This document shows, piece by piece, positions 34,366-43,792 of a stretch of DNA of 64,000 bases. The DNA lies in the NCBI GenBank assembly GCA_963749875.1, contig CAVVOX010000002.1, positions 682,001 through 746,000 of the forward strand, given 5' to 3'. The notes under the pieces were generated by a model that saw only the letters and a list, made by a program, of their open reading frames with translations, was not told where the DNA came from and searched no databases. The stretch's first letter is position 1, and the number at the start of each line of letters is the position of its first letter. The translations under genes were made by a program, and so were the position numbers. The DNA comes from JAHQVI01 sp963749875 (lineage in GTDB: Bacteria > Pseudomonadota > Alphaproteobacteria > Rhizobiales > Rhodomicrobiaceae).

Positions 34366-34867
34366 GATCATCCCCGTTGGAAAATAAAAAGGCCTGCCGC
34401 TCGTGCGCTCCACTTTTGCGAGCAATAAAAGAACGCACCAACCGCAAGCTGTCTGATCCGGAATATGACGAAATAATTCTCTTAACAAGGCCGAATTGTG
34501 GTTGCTTGCCCGCGCAGACGCTTTTTCGCAAGCGCGTTGCAAAAACCGCAAAAAGCCGTGAATTGACCGCTTTTTAGCCGCCTCCTGCCGCTTGGAAGTC
34601 TCGAAGATTATCTTTTTTTAGCCTCAAATTCTGGATAGAAATACCATTGTACTGATAATGGGTGTGGGTTCGTTGCGCGTAAGATCGCCCAACCGTTTCG
34701 CGTCGGCACCGGGGGACGGAAAACGAAGCTTCGGGGGATTACCGAGCGGTTGCCAGCGGCTCCGTCTTGCAACCTCTTTCATTGAAGTTATAACGGATTC
34801 TAAGAGGGACTTATCTCGTGCTATTCCACCCTGCATAGCGCGCATTCACATGACCTAGGACGGCGGA
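34366..34867. other. Divergent promoter region between the HPt-like gene and the GPR/TipN-like gene
   Basis: About 500 bases, more A/T-rich than the surroundings, with several A- and T-runs (TTTTTTTAG near 34614, AAAATAAAAAGG near 34381). It must contain the promoters of both outward-reading genes. A 66-codon frame from TTG 34377 was not judged coding. No repeat was found. Confidence 0.4.
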
Positions 34868-37800
34868 ATGTCTCAGAAACCGGTTACTTCCCCTGACCAT
34901 GGCGCCAATTCTGCCAATCCCGGGGATAAGTCGATGACCGAAAATACCGGCGAGCCAGGGGGAAACACCTCATCCGCTTCCACATCGATCGGCAGGAGAA
35001 TGGCCCCGGCGGGCAAGCCGCCGCTTTCGCAGGCGAGCCACAGAGGCGCCTCCTCGGTCGCCGCCCCCAATCGAACATCCTCTGCATCCCGCGCCGCGCC
35101 CGGTCCGGTTCGCGCGGTCGCGGCGAATGACGACATGCCGGCCATCGGCGGGTTGGTTTATGCGCTCCAGCAGCGTCCCTCGAAATCGCCATTCTATATC
35201 GCGCTCGGCGCTTCCGTCGTGTGGCTGCTGCTGGGCTGTCTGATCGGCTGGGCCGTCATCTCCAATCAGCCGGGATCGGCCGGCACGCTGTCGGACATGC
35301 TGTCCTCGCCCGCCATCGTTGCGGTGATCGCGACCATCATCGTGCCGATCGCGCTGTTCTGGTTTCTGGCGATTCTCGTCTGGCGCGCCCAGGAATTGCG
35401 GTTGATGTCCTCGGCGATGACCGAGGTCGCCGTCCGGCTCGCCGAGCCCGACAAGATGGCCGAGCAGTCGGTCGCCTCGCTCGGCCAGACCGTTCGCCGA
35501 CAGGTCGCGGCAATGAACGACGCGATTTCCCGCGCGCTCGGACGCGCCGGCGAACTCGAAGCGCTCGTCCACAATGAGGTCGCGGCGCTGGAACGCTCCT
35601 ACAGCGAGAACGAAAACCGCATTCGCAATCTGATCAATGAGCTCGCCAGCGAAAGAGAGGCGCTTGCCAATAATAGCGACCGCGTGAGCGAGGCGCTGCG
35701 CGGGATCGGATCGCATGTAACGCGCGAGATCTCGGCCGCGAGCGAGCGCGCAAGCCAGTCGATGACGCAGGCGACGTCCACGCTGGCCGATACGCTTGCA
35801 AGCCGTGGCAACAAGATCACCGCCGCCGTGACCGCCGCCGGAGCCGTGATCGACGAAAAGCTCGCCGAGCGCGGCGCGCGCATCACCGATCAGCTCGTCA
35901 AGCACGGCGCCCAGGCGGCGGAGCAGATGCACCGCACCGGCCTCGACGTGACCCGCTCGATCCAGGAGACCTCCGACCGGACCGCGGCGGCAATCTCCGC
36001 CAAGGGCAACAATCTCGTCGCCTCGGTGATGAGCATGAGCGAACGTGTGGGCCGGGAAATCCCCGTTCTGCTCGAACGGCTTGGCAGCGAGCAGACGCGG
36101 CTGAGCGGCATTATCGAAGGTGCAACGAAGAACCTGTCCGCCTTGGAGGGCGCCCTGGCCCAGCGCACGGAGTCGCTCGATTCGTCGCTGCACGAGCGGA
36201 CGAAGATGCTCCAGACGGTCCTCAGTGAGAAAGGCAAGGCGATCGACGAATCGCTTGCGGAACGGACGCAGGCCCTGGAGACGATCCTCAGCCGGCGCTC
36301 CGACGCCTTCGAGGCCGTGCTTTCGGAGCGTACGAAATCGCTCGACACGTCGGTTTCCCGCTATACCGGCAATATCCGGGAGACGCTCGATCAGCATTCC
36401 CGCTCCATGGAGAAATCGCTGTCGCGGCAGGCCAACGCCATTCACCAATCGGTCGCGACCAGCACCAGCCAGATCCAGCGCGCGGTCGAAGAGCTCGCGA
36501 AAGGGTCAGGCTCGAGTTCGGAGGCGCTCGGCGCCCATGCCAATATGCTCAAGGATGTCTCGAACGGGCTCCTTGGACAGATCCACACTCTAACGAAGCG
36601 TTTTGAGGATCAGGGCGCGAATATCATCAATGCGGCGCGCGCGCTCGAGAGCCAGAACAGCAAAGTCGACACGATGATGGAGACGCGCCAGGCGCAGCTC
36701 TCCAAGATGATCGAGGGAATTAACAACCGCGCATCCGAGCTGGACCGGATGATGCATCACTATTCGAACATGCTCGAACAGTCGCTGACCCAGGCCGAGC
36801 AGCGCGCCAAGCAGGTGACGGAGACGCTGGCGCGCGATTCCGCGGACAAGTCGCAGAGCGCGGTCAAGGAGCTCGAACGTCTGCGCGCCGAAGCGCAGGC
36901 CCACACAACTCGGGCGATCTCGGAGCTGAAATCGAGCTTTGCGTCGCTGTCCGACCAGGTCTCACAGCAGCTTTCCGGCTTCGCCAGCAGCTTCAACGAG
37001 ACGACGCAGCAGGTTCGCACCTCCACCCATCAGGCGACGACCGAACTGGAGCAAACCCAGTCGGAGTTGAAACAGCAGGCGCAGGCCCTGCCGAAAGCCA
37101 CGAAGCAGAGCGCGACCGCCATGCGCCGCGCCCTTCAGGATCAGCTTTCCGCGCTCGATTCCCTCACCGAGATCACGGCGCGCCATGGCTATTCGGGGCA
37201 GGTTTCCAGACCCGAGCCCCAGCAGCAACCGGAACCGAACCGCTTGCCGCGCGCGGATCAGCAGCCCGATAGCCGCGACATGCCCAATTTCGAGAATGGC
37301 GGGCGCGATGCGCCGCCGCGCGGCGGCTATGGCGACGAGTGGGGTGCGCCGCGCGACCGCGATCAGTTCGAGGCTTTCAGCAACAGCGTTCTGGAGCGGA
37401 TCAAGCATCCCGAGCATGGCGAGCCGCCGCCTCCCGATTACGATCCGATGGGCCGGCCTCAGGCCATGGGCATGCTTCCGCCCGAACCCGAGCCGCACCA
37501 TGATCGCGGCGGCATGAGCTGGTCGCTGGGCGATCTGCTGGCGCGCGCCTCGCGTTCAGAAGATGAGTTTGGCGGGCCCCCCAAGGATGATGATTCCTAT
37601 GGCGCGCCTCCCATTGTCCCGCCGCTCGATGCGAAGCCCAATCCCGAAGCCTCGCCGATGGTCTTCGATATGAAGGACATCGCGAATGCCGTCGATGAGG
37701 ACATCGCGGCCGAGGTTTGGCGGCGCTATAACAAGGGTGAGCACGGCATCATCAGCCGTAACATGTACAATCGCGAGGGCCAGACGACCTTCGAACAGGT

Positions 37801-37990
37801 CAAGCGCCGTTACGAGAACGACATGACCTTCCGCCACATCGTCGACCGGTACCTCGCCGATTTCGAGCGGATGCTGCAGGACGCCAAAAAGGCCGATCCG
37901 AAGGGCCGCACGGTGCAGAGCCATCTCGTCTCGGAGACGGGCCGGATCTATCTCGTTCTCAGCCATGCCAGCGGACGGCTGTTTGGGTAG
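34868..37990 (+). CDS. Large membrane-anchored coiled-coil protein, GPR/TipN-like polarity factor
   Basis: A 1040-residue protein. After a disordered Ser/Pro-rich start, two transmembrane helices (about 105-130 and 145-172) are followed by some 600 residues of apolipoprotein-like helix, including short repeats such as RTESLDSSLHERTKMLQTVL and ERTQALETILSRRSDAFEAV. A Pro-rich disordered section (about 790-920) precedes a conserved C-terminal block (DEDIAAEVWRRYNKGEHGI, YENDMTFRHIVDRYLADFE). This organisation matches the large polar scaffold called growth pole ring protein in Agrobacterium and TipN-like proteins, though shorter than GPR. Role in polar growth is inferred. ATG 34868 follows AGGACGGCGGA. 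Confidence 0.75.
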   Translation: MSQKPVTSPDHGANSANPGDKSMTENTGEPGGNTSSASTSIGRRMAPAGKPPLSQASHRGASSVAAPNRTSSASRAAPGPVRAVAANDDMPAIGGLVYALQQRPSKSPFYIALGASVVWLLLGCLIGWAVISNQPGSAGTLSDMLSSPAIVAVIATIIVPIALFWFLAILVWRAQELRLMSSAMTEVAVRLAEPDKMAEQSVASLGQTVRRQVAAMNDAISRALGRAGELEALVHNEVAALERSYSENENRIRNLINELASEREALANNSDRVSEALRGIGSHVTREISAASERASQSMTQATSTLADTLASRGNKITAAVTAAGAVIDEKLAERGARITDQLVKHGAQAAEQMHRTGLDVTRSIQETSDRTAAAISAKGNNLVASVMSMSERVGREIPVLLERLGSEQTRLSGIIEGATKNLSALEGALAQRTESLDSSLHERTKMLQTVLSEKGKAIDESLAERTQALETILSRRSDAFEAVLSERTKSLDTSVSRYTGNIRETLDQHSRSMEKSLSRQANAIHQSVATSTSQIQRAVEELAKGSGSSSEALGAHANMLKDVSNGLLGQIHTLTKRFEDQGANIINAARALESQNSKVDTMMETRQAQLSKMIEGINNRASELDRMMHHYSNMLEQSLTQAEQRAKQVTETLARDSADKSQSAVKELERLRAEAQAHTTRAISELKSSFASLSDQVSQQLSGFASSFNETTQQVRTSTHQATTELEQTQSELKQQAQALPKATKQSATAMRRALQDQLSALDSLTEITARHGYSGQVSRPEPQQQPEPNRLPRADQQPDSRDMPNFENGGRDAPPRGGYGDEWGAPRDRDQFEAFSNSVLERIKHPEHGEPPPPDYDPMGRPQAMGMLPPEPEPHHDRGGMSWSLGDLLARASRSEDEFGGPPKDDDSYGAPPIVPPLDAKPNPEASPMVFDMKDIANAVDEDIAAEVWRRYNKGEHGIISRNMYNREGQTTFEQVKRRYENDMTFRHIVDRYLADFERMLQDAKKADPKGRTVQSHLVSETGRIYLVLSHASGRLFG

Positions 37991-38287
37991 GGGGCATTAA
38001 TCCGTAGTCCGACTGTCGGATCGCCGCAGCCAATGCGAAGCCGCAGCTTCGTCATGATCAACCCATCACCTCGCATCGCGCCAGGCTGCAGGCACGCGGG
38101 GCAGATTGATCATTCGCTCCGCAGCGGCGTAGCCCCTACCATTTTCCGCTAGATCAACCCTCGTTCAAGTGGAATCACTTGAGCGAGGTTAAGCCCGCAT
38201 TCCCCAAGTAGATCGTTAATTGCCTCACCGCTGAGGCTGCAAATCGCATATATTCCAATGCATTGACGGCATTGGAGGCGAGTGGCC
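37991..38287. other. Gap with partial family A repeat before an IS remnant
   Basis: About 300 bases. 38150-38193 is family A module 1 only. The stretch 38220-38280, with GCATATATTCCAATGC and a GGAGG ribosome-binding site at 38274-38278, is the leader of the transposase remnant and may contain an IS end, which I could not delimit. Confidence 0.45.
38150..38193 (+). repeat. Partial family A repeat (module 1 only)
   Basis: TAGATCAACCCTCGTTCAAG and its inverse CACTTGAGCGAGGTTAAG are present; the GTTGATCTA end and module 2 are missing. It lies about 95 bp upstream of the transposase remnant. Confidence 0.8.
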
Positions 38288-39169
38288 ATGGCTCACCCAG
38301 CGGGTGCAAGGGAATTGAGTGTTGATCGGCTCGGTTTCGACCGCCGTGTCCGCCTGGAATTTCATGGTTCGAAAATCAGTTCAGACGGCGGCCTGCTGTT
38401 GTTTCGGGAACTGGACGACGTACTCGGACTGCATGCTCTCGCAGGCGAGCAGCTGAGCGACGCTCGGACCGGTCATAATCGCCTTCACAGTCTGATCGGC
38501 CTCCTGCGTCAGTCGGTATTCGGGCGGCTTGCTGGCTACGAGGACGTCAATGACGCCAAGCGCTTGGCGCTCGATCCCGTGCTGCGCCAAATCGTTGGAG
38601 GGCGCGCCGTGGATCAAAAAGCTGCCTCGGCTAGTCAGATGGGTCGCTTCGAGACCGAGGTGCTCACGACGCCGGATAATCTCGCCGCTCTGCCTGACAT
38701 GCCGGGGCACTGGATCGATCGACTTCATGAGGCGGTGCCGCCGAAGTGGATCACGCTCGACATGGACAGCTCAGTCAGTCCGACCCATGGCGACCAGGAA
38801 GGAACGGCGTGGAACGGTCATTTCGGCTGCTCGTGTTATCATCCGCTTTTCCTGTTCAATCAGCATGGTCAGCTCGAACGCTGCAAGCTGCGCCCCGGCA
38901 ACGTGCAGAGCGCCGATGGCTGGGAAGATGTCTTGAAGCCTGTTATGGCGCGCTACGCCGAACGGGGCATCCTGCGCCTGTTCCGGGCTGATGCTGCCTT
39001 TGCCATTCCGGCACTCTACAACACGCTGGAGGAAGAGGGTTACTTCTACGCGATCAGGTTGCCGACGAACGCTGTGCTGCAGCAGAGGATTGCGCACGTG
39101 CTCAAGCGTCCGGGCGAGTTCCTGGGACACGCCGCGCGTTTGCCGTCGAAACGCACGACGCAACGTTGA
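38288..39169 (+). pseudogene. IS1380-family transposase, 3'-truncated
   Basis: The 293 residues match the N-terminal two thirds of IS1380-type transposases: LEFHGSKISSDGGLLLFREL, LRQSVFGRLAGYEDVNDAKR, WITLDMDSSVSPTHGDQEG, YHPLFLFNQHGQLERCKLRPGN and the ADAAFAIPALYNTLEEEGYFYAIRL catalytic region. Full-length members have about 440 residues. Here homology stops near LKRP and the frame ends after an unrelated tail, so the C-terminal part with the remaining catalytic residue is gone. ATG 38288 has GGAGG nine bases upstream; GTG 38282 is an alternative. Inactive remnant of a mobile element. Confidence 0.88.
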
Positions 39170-39255
39170 CAACCGAAAGTCAGAAACTAAACTCAAACTT
39201 CCATGGACCTACTTGGGGAATGTCGGCTTAGAGTAAGCTACGCTTCGCTCGAACA

Positions 39256-40126
39256 ATGGCCATGGCCCCAAGTTGGAAGAACGGCATCGTGCAAAAATCC
39301 TCGCTCATCCTGTCCCGGCTTTGTATCTTTATGCTGTGCGCTGCAGGCCCTAGTCTACTCAATGTCGATGCTTCGGCCTGCGGTCGGGATACGGACTGTC
39401 GCCTTGGCCAGCGTGTCTACCGTGTTGTTCTTCCTGCAACCGCCACAGAGTCAAGCGCCTCGCGGCGCGGTCATTTTTGTCCACGGATACATGGGAAGTG
39501 CCCAGAACGTTCTGCGGAACAAGGAGCTGGTCGCGGTTGCCTCCAAGCACGGAGCAGCCTTCGTAGCTGCGCAAGCAGTTGGTGTCGAATGGAACGTTCC
39601 CGGTGTACCCAGCGTCGATGCAAATCCTGGCGTCGATGAGTTAGAGTATTTCGATCGTATAGCTGCCAACTTGAAGCAGCGTTTCGGCATTCACCGCCAG
39701 GATATTTTCGTTTCCGGGTTTTCATCGGGTGCCATGATGGTTTGGTACTTGGCATGCCAGAAAGGTGATTCCTTCGCCGGTTTCGTTGCGTTTTCAGGAA
39801 CATTCTGGAAGCCGCTACCCAAGAATTGCCCGACGCGTTCCATCAACCTTATACATTATCACGGCAAGAGAGATACGATCGTTCCAATCCATGGTCGACA
39901 AATCAAGGATGGCTACCAAGGTGATGTCTACGAAGCGATGGACTTGATTGCGCGAGCAGGCCATTTCGGCCCAGCAAAATCACAAAATCACTCCGGCCTG
40001 GATTGTAGGCAACGCGAAAACGCCAGCGGTAACATTCTCGAGCTTTGTCTGTTCGCCGGTGGCCACGAGATTAGGCCAAGTTATCTTGAGAGAGCGTGGC
40101 GCAAACTCATGCCCAAGCGCCAATGA
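39256..40126 (+). pseudogene. Secreted PHB-depolymerase-like esterase, frameshifted
   Basis: Two frames together make one alpha/beta hydrolase. The first (from ATG 39256) has a hydrophobic signal (SLILSRLCIFMLCAAGPSLL) and the family N-terminus ACGRDTDCRLGQRVYRVVLP. Homology then moves to the +1 frame: PRGAVIFVHGYMGSAQN, nucleophile motif G-F-S-S-G in VSGFSSGAMMVW, NLIHYHGKRDTIVPI and the catalytic His in FAGGHEIRP. The switch lies between about 39440 and 39460 and needs one extra base. Members hydrolyse short esters or polyhydroxybutyrate oligomers. Because it abuts a truncated IS it may be a genuine pseudogene. Confidence 0.78.
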
Positions 40127-40451
40127 TCAGAGGCGCATGGGGAATCATCCCGCGCCATTGATCCGGCATCGCCGATTGGCCGAATTTCCTGCCCTTCAAT
40201 GATTTTTCTAGATCGAACATCGAGGGTTGCGCCGCAACGCGAAATGTCTGAAAGGGGTCATTCGCGTCGCCAAGCACATGTCGGCTTTCAAATCGCAGCG
40301 GCCATCATTGGCTCATTTCCCAGCGTGAGAGTGCCCACCGGTAAAAATACGCGCATATGTTCAGCTATGTGAATCGTGTCGCGTTGATGATTCGCGCTTA
40401 AATTCAATGTTGCCCCGTGGGCTCGGTTTGCGCCGAGGCTGGCGCATCCGG

Positions 40452-40491
40452 ATTAAGTTGATCTATTTCGATTAGTTAGCGCGACGCGCTA
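40452..40491 (+). repeat. Worn family A fragment
   Basis: ATTAAGTTGATCTATTTCGA links the end of module 1 to GTTAGCGCGACGCGCTA, a shortened module 2 that has lost its central arm. Confidence 0.7.
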
Positions 40492-40539
40492 GAGCAAGAT
40501 TCGTCCGGATCGAAACGGCTCTGCTGAAATGCGCGGATG

Positions 40540-40684
40540 ACCTCTCCCCCCGGTGAGCGCTTGTCGCTCACCGTAAGGGTTCGCGAGCGGAAGAGGTCGG
40601 GATGCGTGAGCATACCGGGTGAGGGGATCGTAAATCGATAGGATGTAACCCCTCACCCCAGCCCTCTCCCAAGGGAGAGGGGGG
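40540..40684. repeat. Long family B element
   Basis: Contains CCTCTCCCCCCGGTGAGCGC, an inner dyad GAGCGCTTGTCGCTC, CCGGGTGAGGGG and, after a short spacer, CCCCTCACCCCAGCCCTCTC with its inverse GGGAGAGGGGGG. It appears to be two units in tandem. Confidence 0.75.
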
Positions 40685-40728
40685 CTGCCGACGCAAGCCG
40701 GACCAATTCGGCTTAAAATGATCCGGCG

Positions 40729-41757
40729 TTAATCCGCGACGGTCTTCTCCGCATCGGTGAGCGTGGCCGCTTCCGGGAAGGTCGGATAGACGCCGGCATG
40801 GCGGCCCATCTGCTGCGTCAGCGCCAGCACGCAATCGATATAGGGCGTGTCGAGATCGACGATCCGCCCCATCTCCTGCACAGCCGTCAGCAGCGCGTCG
40901 AGTTCAAGCGGCCGCCCGCGCTCCAGATCCTGCAGCATGGAGGTGCGATGCGCGCCGACATTGGCCGCGCCATTGATGCGCCGCTCGATGTCGACGCGGA
41001 AATGCACGCCGAGGCGCCGGCCGATGCGCTCCGCCTCCAGCATCATATTGCGCGCCACCATTCGCGTGCCCGGATCGGTGGCGATGACGTCGAGCGTCTC
41101 GCGCGTTAGCGCCGAGATCGGATTGAAGCAGAGATTGCCCCAGAGCTTCAGCCAGATGTCGTTGCGGATCTCGGGATAGATGCGCGGCTTCAGCCCCGCC
41201 TTCTCAAAAATTTCTCCAAGCGCTTTGAGCCGTTCGGTCTCCTTCCGGTTCGGTTCGCCCAGCCCGAACGCATTGCCGTAAATATGCTTGATGACGCCTG
41301 GCTCGATGATCTCGGTGGCGGGATAGACCGTGCAGCCGAGCACGCGCTCCGGCCCGATGGCGCGCCATTGGCGGTCGCCCGGATCGACGCTCTCCAGCCG
41401 CAAATTCGCATATTGGCCCTGAAGCCCGTAGAAATACCACCAGGGCACGCCATTTTGCGCGGTGACGACGGAGGTCGAGGGGCCGAAGAGCGGCGCCATC
41501 TGCTCCGCCGTTTCCCAGGCCTGATGCGATTTCAGCGCGATGATGACGTAGTCCTGCGGGCCGAGCTCGGCCGGATCGTTCGTTGCGGTGAGTTCCGCGA
41601 CCTGCTCGTCGCCGTCGATCAGCAGCCTCAGGCCCTTGCTCTGGATCGCCGCCAGATGCTCGCCGCGCGCAATGACGGAGACGTTCGCGCCGCTGTTCTT
41701 GAGAAGAACGGCCATATAGCCGCCGATCGCGCCCGCGCCATAGATACAGATTTTCAT
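40729..41757 (-). CDS. Ketopantoate reductase family protein (2-dehydropantoate 2-reductase)
   Basis: A 342-residue NADP-dependent dehydrogenase. The N-terminus has the Rossmann motif CIYGAGAIGGYMAVLL, with ALKSHQ and the central AQNGVPWWYFYG. The catalytic-domain pattern NPISALTRETLDVIA and the conserved lysine in WLKLWGNLCFNP are seen. PanE reduces ketopantoate in pantothenate synthesis, but the GVPWWYFYG type is common in paralogues with unknown substrates, and no other pan genes are nearby. An excellent AGGAGGT ribosome-binding site precedes ATG 41757. Confidence 0.85.
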   Translation of the reverse strand: MKICIYGAGAIGGYMAVLLKNSGANVSVIARGEHLAAIQSKGLRLLIDGDEQVAELTATNDPAELGPQDYVIIALKSHQAWETAEQMAPLFGPSTSVVTAQNGVPWWYFYGLQGQYANLRLESVDPGDRQWRAIGPERVLGCTVYPATEIIEPGVIKHIYGNAFGLGEPNRKETERLKALGEIFEKAGLKPRIYPEIRNDIWLKLWGNLCFNPISALTRETLDVIATDPGTRMVARNMMLEAERIGRRLGVHFRVDIERRINGAANVGAHRTSMLQDLERGRPLELDALLTAVQEMGRIVDLDTPYIDCVLALTQQMGRHAGVYPTFPEAATLTDAEKTVAD

Positions 41758-41896
41758 GACTGGTCAAACCTCCTGACGGCGTTTCCTATCCCGCTGCCGC
41801 TCGGCAGCCAAGCCCACCTTCAACGTAGGATGGTGTTATTCTATCAAGACACGAAAATCCGCCGGCGATAAAGACCGTTTCCCGCCTTCTCGACAA

Positions 41897-42463
41897 TCAG
41901 ACCGAAGCGCGCAGTTCCGGGTCGATCGTCTCCTGCAGGCGGAAAGCGGCGCAGCGGGCAAAGCGCAGCGTCACGGCCTTGCGGCGCGAGCCGGCGAGCG
42001 GATGGCTCGGCGCTTCCCGTATCAGCTCGGCGCCGAAACGGTCGGCGACGATCACCCCGCAATCCTCCGGTATCAGCTCCTGCAGGAAATCGACATTCAC
42101 CGCGAAGAAAAAGCGGTCGCACCACTGGCGGTAGTCCGGCCATTTCTGGTCGCTGCGAAAATCGGCGAGGCAAGATTTGATCTCGACGATCGTAATGCCG
42201 CCGCGCGGATCGAGCGCCATCAGGTCGCAGCGGCGGCCGTCCGCCAGCGCCAGCTCGGCAATGACGGCGCAATCGAGCATCCGGAAATACCGGCTCACGC
42301 CACGGGCGATCTGCGGCGCGACCCCGTCCAGCATGTCTGTAACAAAGATGTGTTCATTCTTGTCTTGCTTGACTGGTGTCGATGTTCCTGTATTGTTCTC
42401 AGCTCCCGGTCGAATTTCGCCACGTTCCGGAACAAGGGTGGGCCGTCTCGATTTGTCAACCAT
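41897..42463 (-). CDS. mmcB: MmcB-family DNA repair protein
   Basis: A 188-residue protein of the alphaproteobacterial MmcB family, with a PD-(D/E)XK-nuclease-like core: RRCDLMALDPRGGITIVEIKS, KWPDYRQWCDRFFFAV, EDCGVIVADRFGAELIRE and RRKAVTLRFARCAAFRL. In Caulobacter, mmcB is SOS-induced and helps tolerance of mitomycin C damage. The start is uncertain: the frame opens at ATG 42463, only 24 bp from the divergent egtB ATG, but homology begins near residue 46, and ATG 42334 is an alternative. Divergent arrangement with egtB leaves little room for two separate promoters if the long form is used. Confidence 0.86.
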   Translation of the reverse strand: MVDKSRRPTLVPERGEIRPGAENNTGTSTPVKQDKNEHIFVTDMLDGVAPQIARGVSRYFRMLDCAVIAELALADGRRCDLMALDPRGGITIVEIKSCLADFRSDQKWPDYRQWCDRFFFAVNVDFLQELIPEDCGVIVADRFGAELIREAPSHPLAGSRRKAVTLRFARCAAFRLQETIDPELRASV

Positions 42464-42487
42464 GGTCTCAGCAGAAGCAGGGTTTTC

Positions 42488-43792
42488 ATGCCGTTAGATG
42501 ATTTCACGCCGATTAGCGGGCCGGTCGCAGAAGATGTTGCCAGCCTGCGTCAGAGGCTTGCCGCCACGAGAAGCGCCTCCCGCTGGATCGCCGAGCCGCT
42601 CTCGGAGGAAGACCAGATCGTCCAGGCAATGGACGACGCCAGTCCGACCAAATGGCATCTGGCCCACACCACCTGGTTCTTCGAGGAGATGGTGCTGAAG
42701 CCTTACGATCCGGCGTATCAGGTCTTCGACGAGCGCTTTAATTATTGCTTCAACTCCTACTACGAAAATGCAGGGCCGCGCCACCCTCGGCCCAAACGCA
42801 GCCTGCTGACCAGGCCGACAAATGGCGAGGTGCGGGCCTATCGCGAGCATGTGGACCGCTCGCTGGATGCGTTCTTCAGCCGCGGCGGCAGTGGTCCTTC
42901 GCCCGAGGCGCTGGGCCTCGTCGAGCTTGGCATCCATCACGAGCAGCAGCATCAGGAGCTGATGTTGACCGATATTCTTTCCGCCTTTTCCGGTAATCCG
43001 CTGCGCCCCGCCTATCGGGAAGGTACTGTGGGGATGAATTGCAGCAAGACCGCCGATCTTCATTGTATTTCCTTCGAGGGCGGGATTTTTCCAGTCGGTC
43101 ATCGAGGCGATGGTTTCGCTTATGACAATGAGGGGCCAGGTCACGACCAGCTTATCCGGCCGTTCCGCCTCGCAAACCGGCTCGTCACCAATGGCGAGTG
43201 GTTTCAGTTCATGGCGGATCGCGGCTATGCGACATCGACGCTCTGGCTGTCCGATGGTTGGGCGACCGTCCAAAGAGAAGGCTGGGAAGCGCCGCTTTAT
43301 TGGGAGAAACGCAACGGCCAGTGGTATCAGATGGGCCTGCATGGGTTGCAACTCGCCGATGCGTCGCGGCCTGTCTGCCATATCAGCTACTACGAAGCCG
43401 ACGCTTTCGCTCGCTGGGCCGGAAAGCGTCTGCCGACCGAGTTCGAATGGGAAGTGGCGGCCGGCGATCAGCTGCTTGAGGGCAATATGCTCAGCCGCGA
43501 GGCGCTGCGTCCGGAGCCGGCCGTCAACGGCGCTGGTGGACTTCAGCAGATGATCGGCGATGTCTGGGAGTGGACGAGCAGCGCCTATCTACCTTATCCC
43601 GGCTTCAAGCCAGTCGCAGGCGCGATTGGCGAATATAACGGCAAGTTCATGTGCAATCAGTTCGTTCTGAAGGGCGGCTCCTGCGTAACGCCGGAAGGCC
43701 ATATTCGCCGCACTTACCGCAATTTCTTCTACCCCCACCAGCGATGGCAGTTTACCGGCCTGAGGCTCGCTGATGACGGTGGCGCGGCGTGA
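42488..43792 (+). CDS. egtB: Ergothioneine biosynthesis sulfoxide synthase EgtB
   Basis: A 434-residue non-haem iron enzyme. The N-terminal DinB-like domain provides the iron ligands H57 (WHLAHTTWF) and the H151-x3-H155-x-E157 motif within HHEQQHQE. The C-terminal formylglycine-generating/C-lectin fold has RLPTEFEWEVAA, GDVWEWTSSAY and FVLKGGSCVTP. It joins trimethylhistidine (hercynine) with a thiol using oxygen. The GTGA overlap with egtD and the matching pathway make the function firm. ATG 42488 was selected; the frame continues upstream into mmcB antisense. EgtC/EgtE are not in the window, so thiol donor type is undecided. Confidence 0.95.
   Translation: MPLDDFTPISGPVAEDVASLRQRLAATRSASRWIAEPLSEEDQIVQAMDDASPTKWHLAHTTWFFEEMVLKPYDPAYQVFDERFNYCFNSYYENAGPRHPRPKRSLLTRPTNGEVRAYREHVDRSLDAFFSRGGSGPSPEALGLVELGIHHEQQHQELMLTDILSAFSGNPLRPAYREGTVGMNCSKTADLHCISFEGGIFPVGHRGDGFAYDNEGPGHDQLIRPFRLANRLVTNGEWFQFMADRGYATSTLWLSDGWATVQREGWEAPLYWEKRNGQWYQMGLHGLQLADASRPVCHISYYEADAFARWAGKRLPTEFEWEVAAGDQLLEGNMLSREALRPEPAVNGAGGLQQMIGDVWEWTSSAYLPYPGFKPVAGAIGEYNGKFMCNQFVLKGGSCVTPEGHIRRTYRNFFYPHQRWQFTGLRLADDGGAA

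Larger units (their letters stand above)
40127..40728. other. Repeat-containing gap after the esterase
   Basis: About 600 bases without a gene. 40127-40450 shows nothing recognisable. 40452-40491 is a worn family A fragment and 40540-40684 a long family B element lying just beyond the stop codon of the leftward panE-like gene. Confidence 0.5.

Noticed and set aside
34377..34577. 66-codon frame from TTG between the HPt-like gene and the GPR/TipN-like gene
   Set aside because: No ribosome-binding site, no recognisable motif, and it overlaps the HPt-like gene promoter region.
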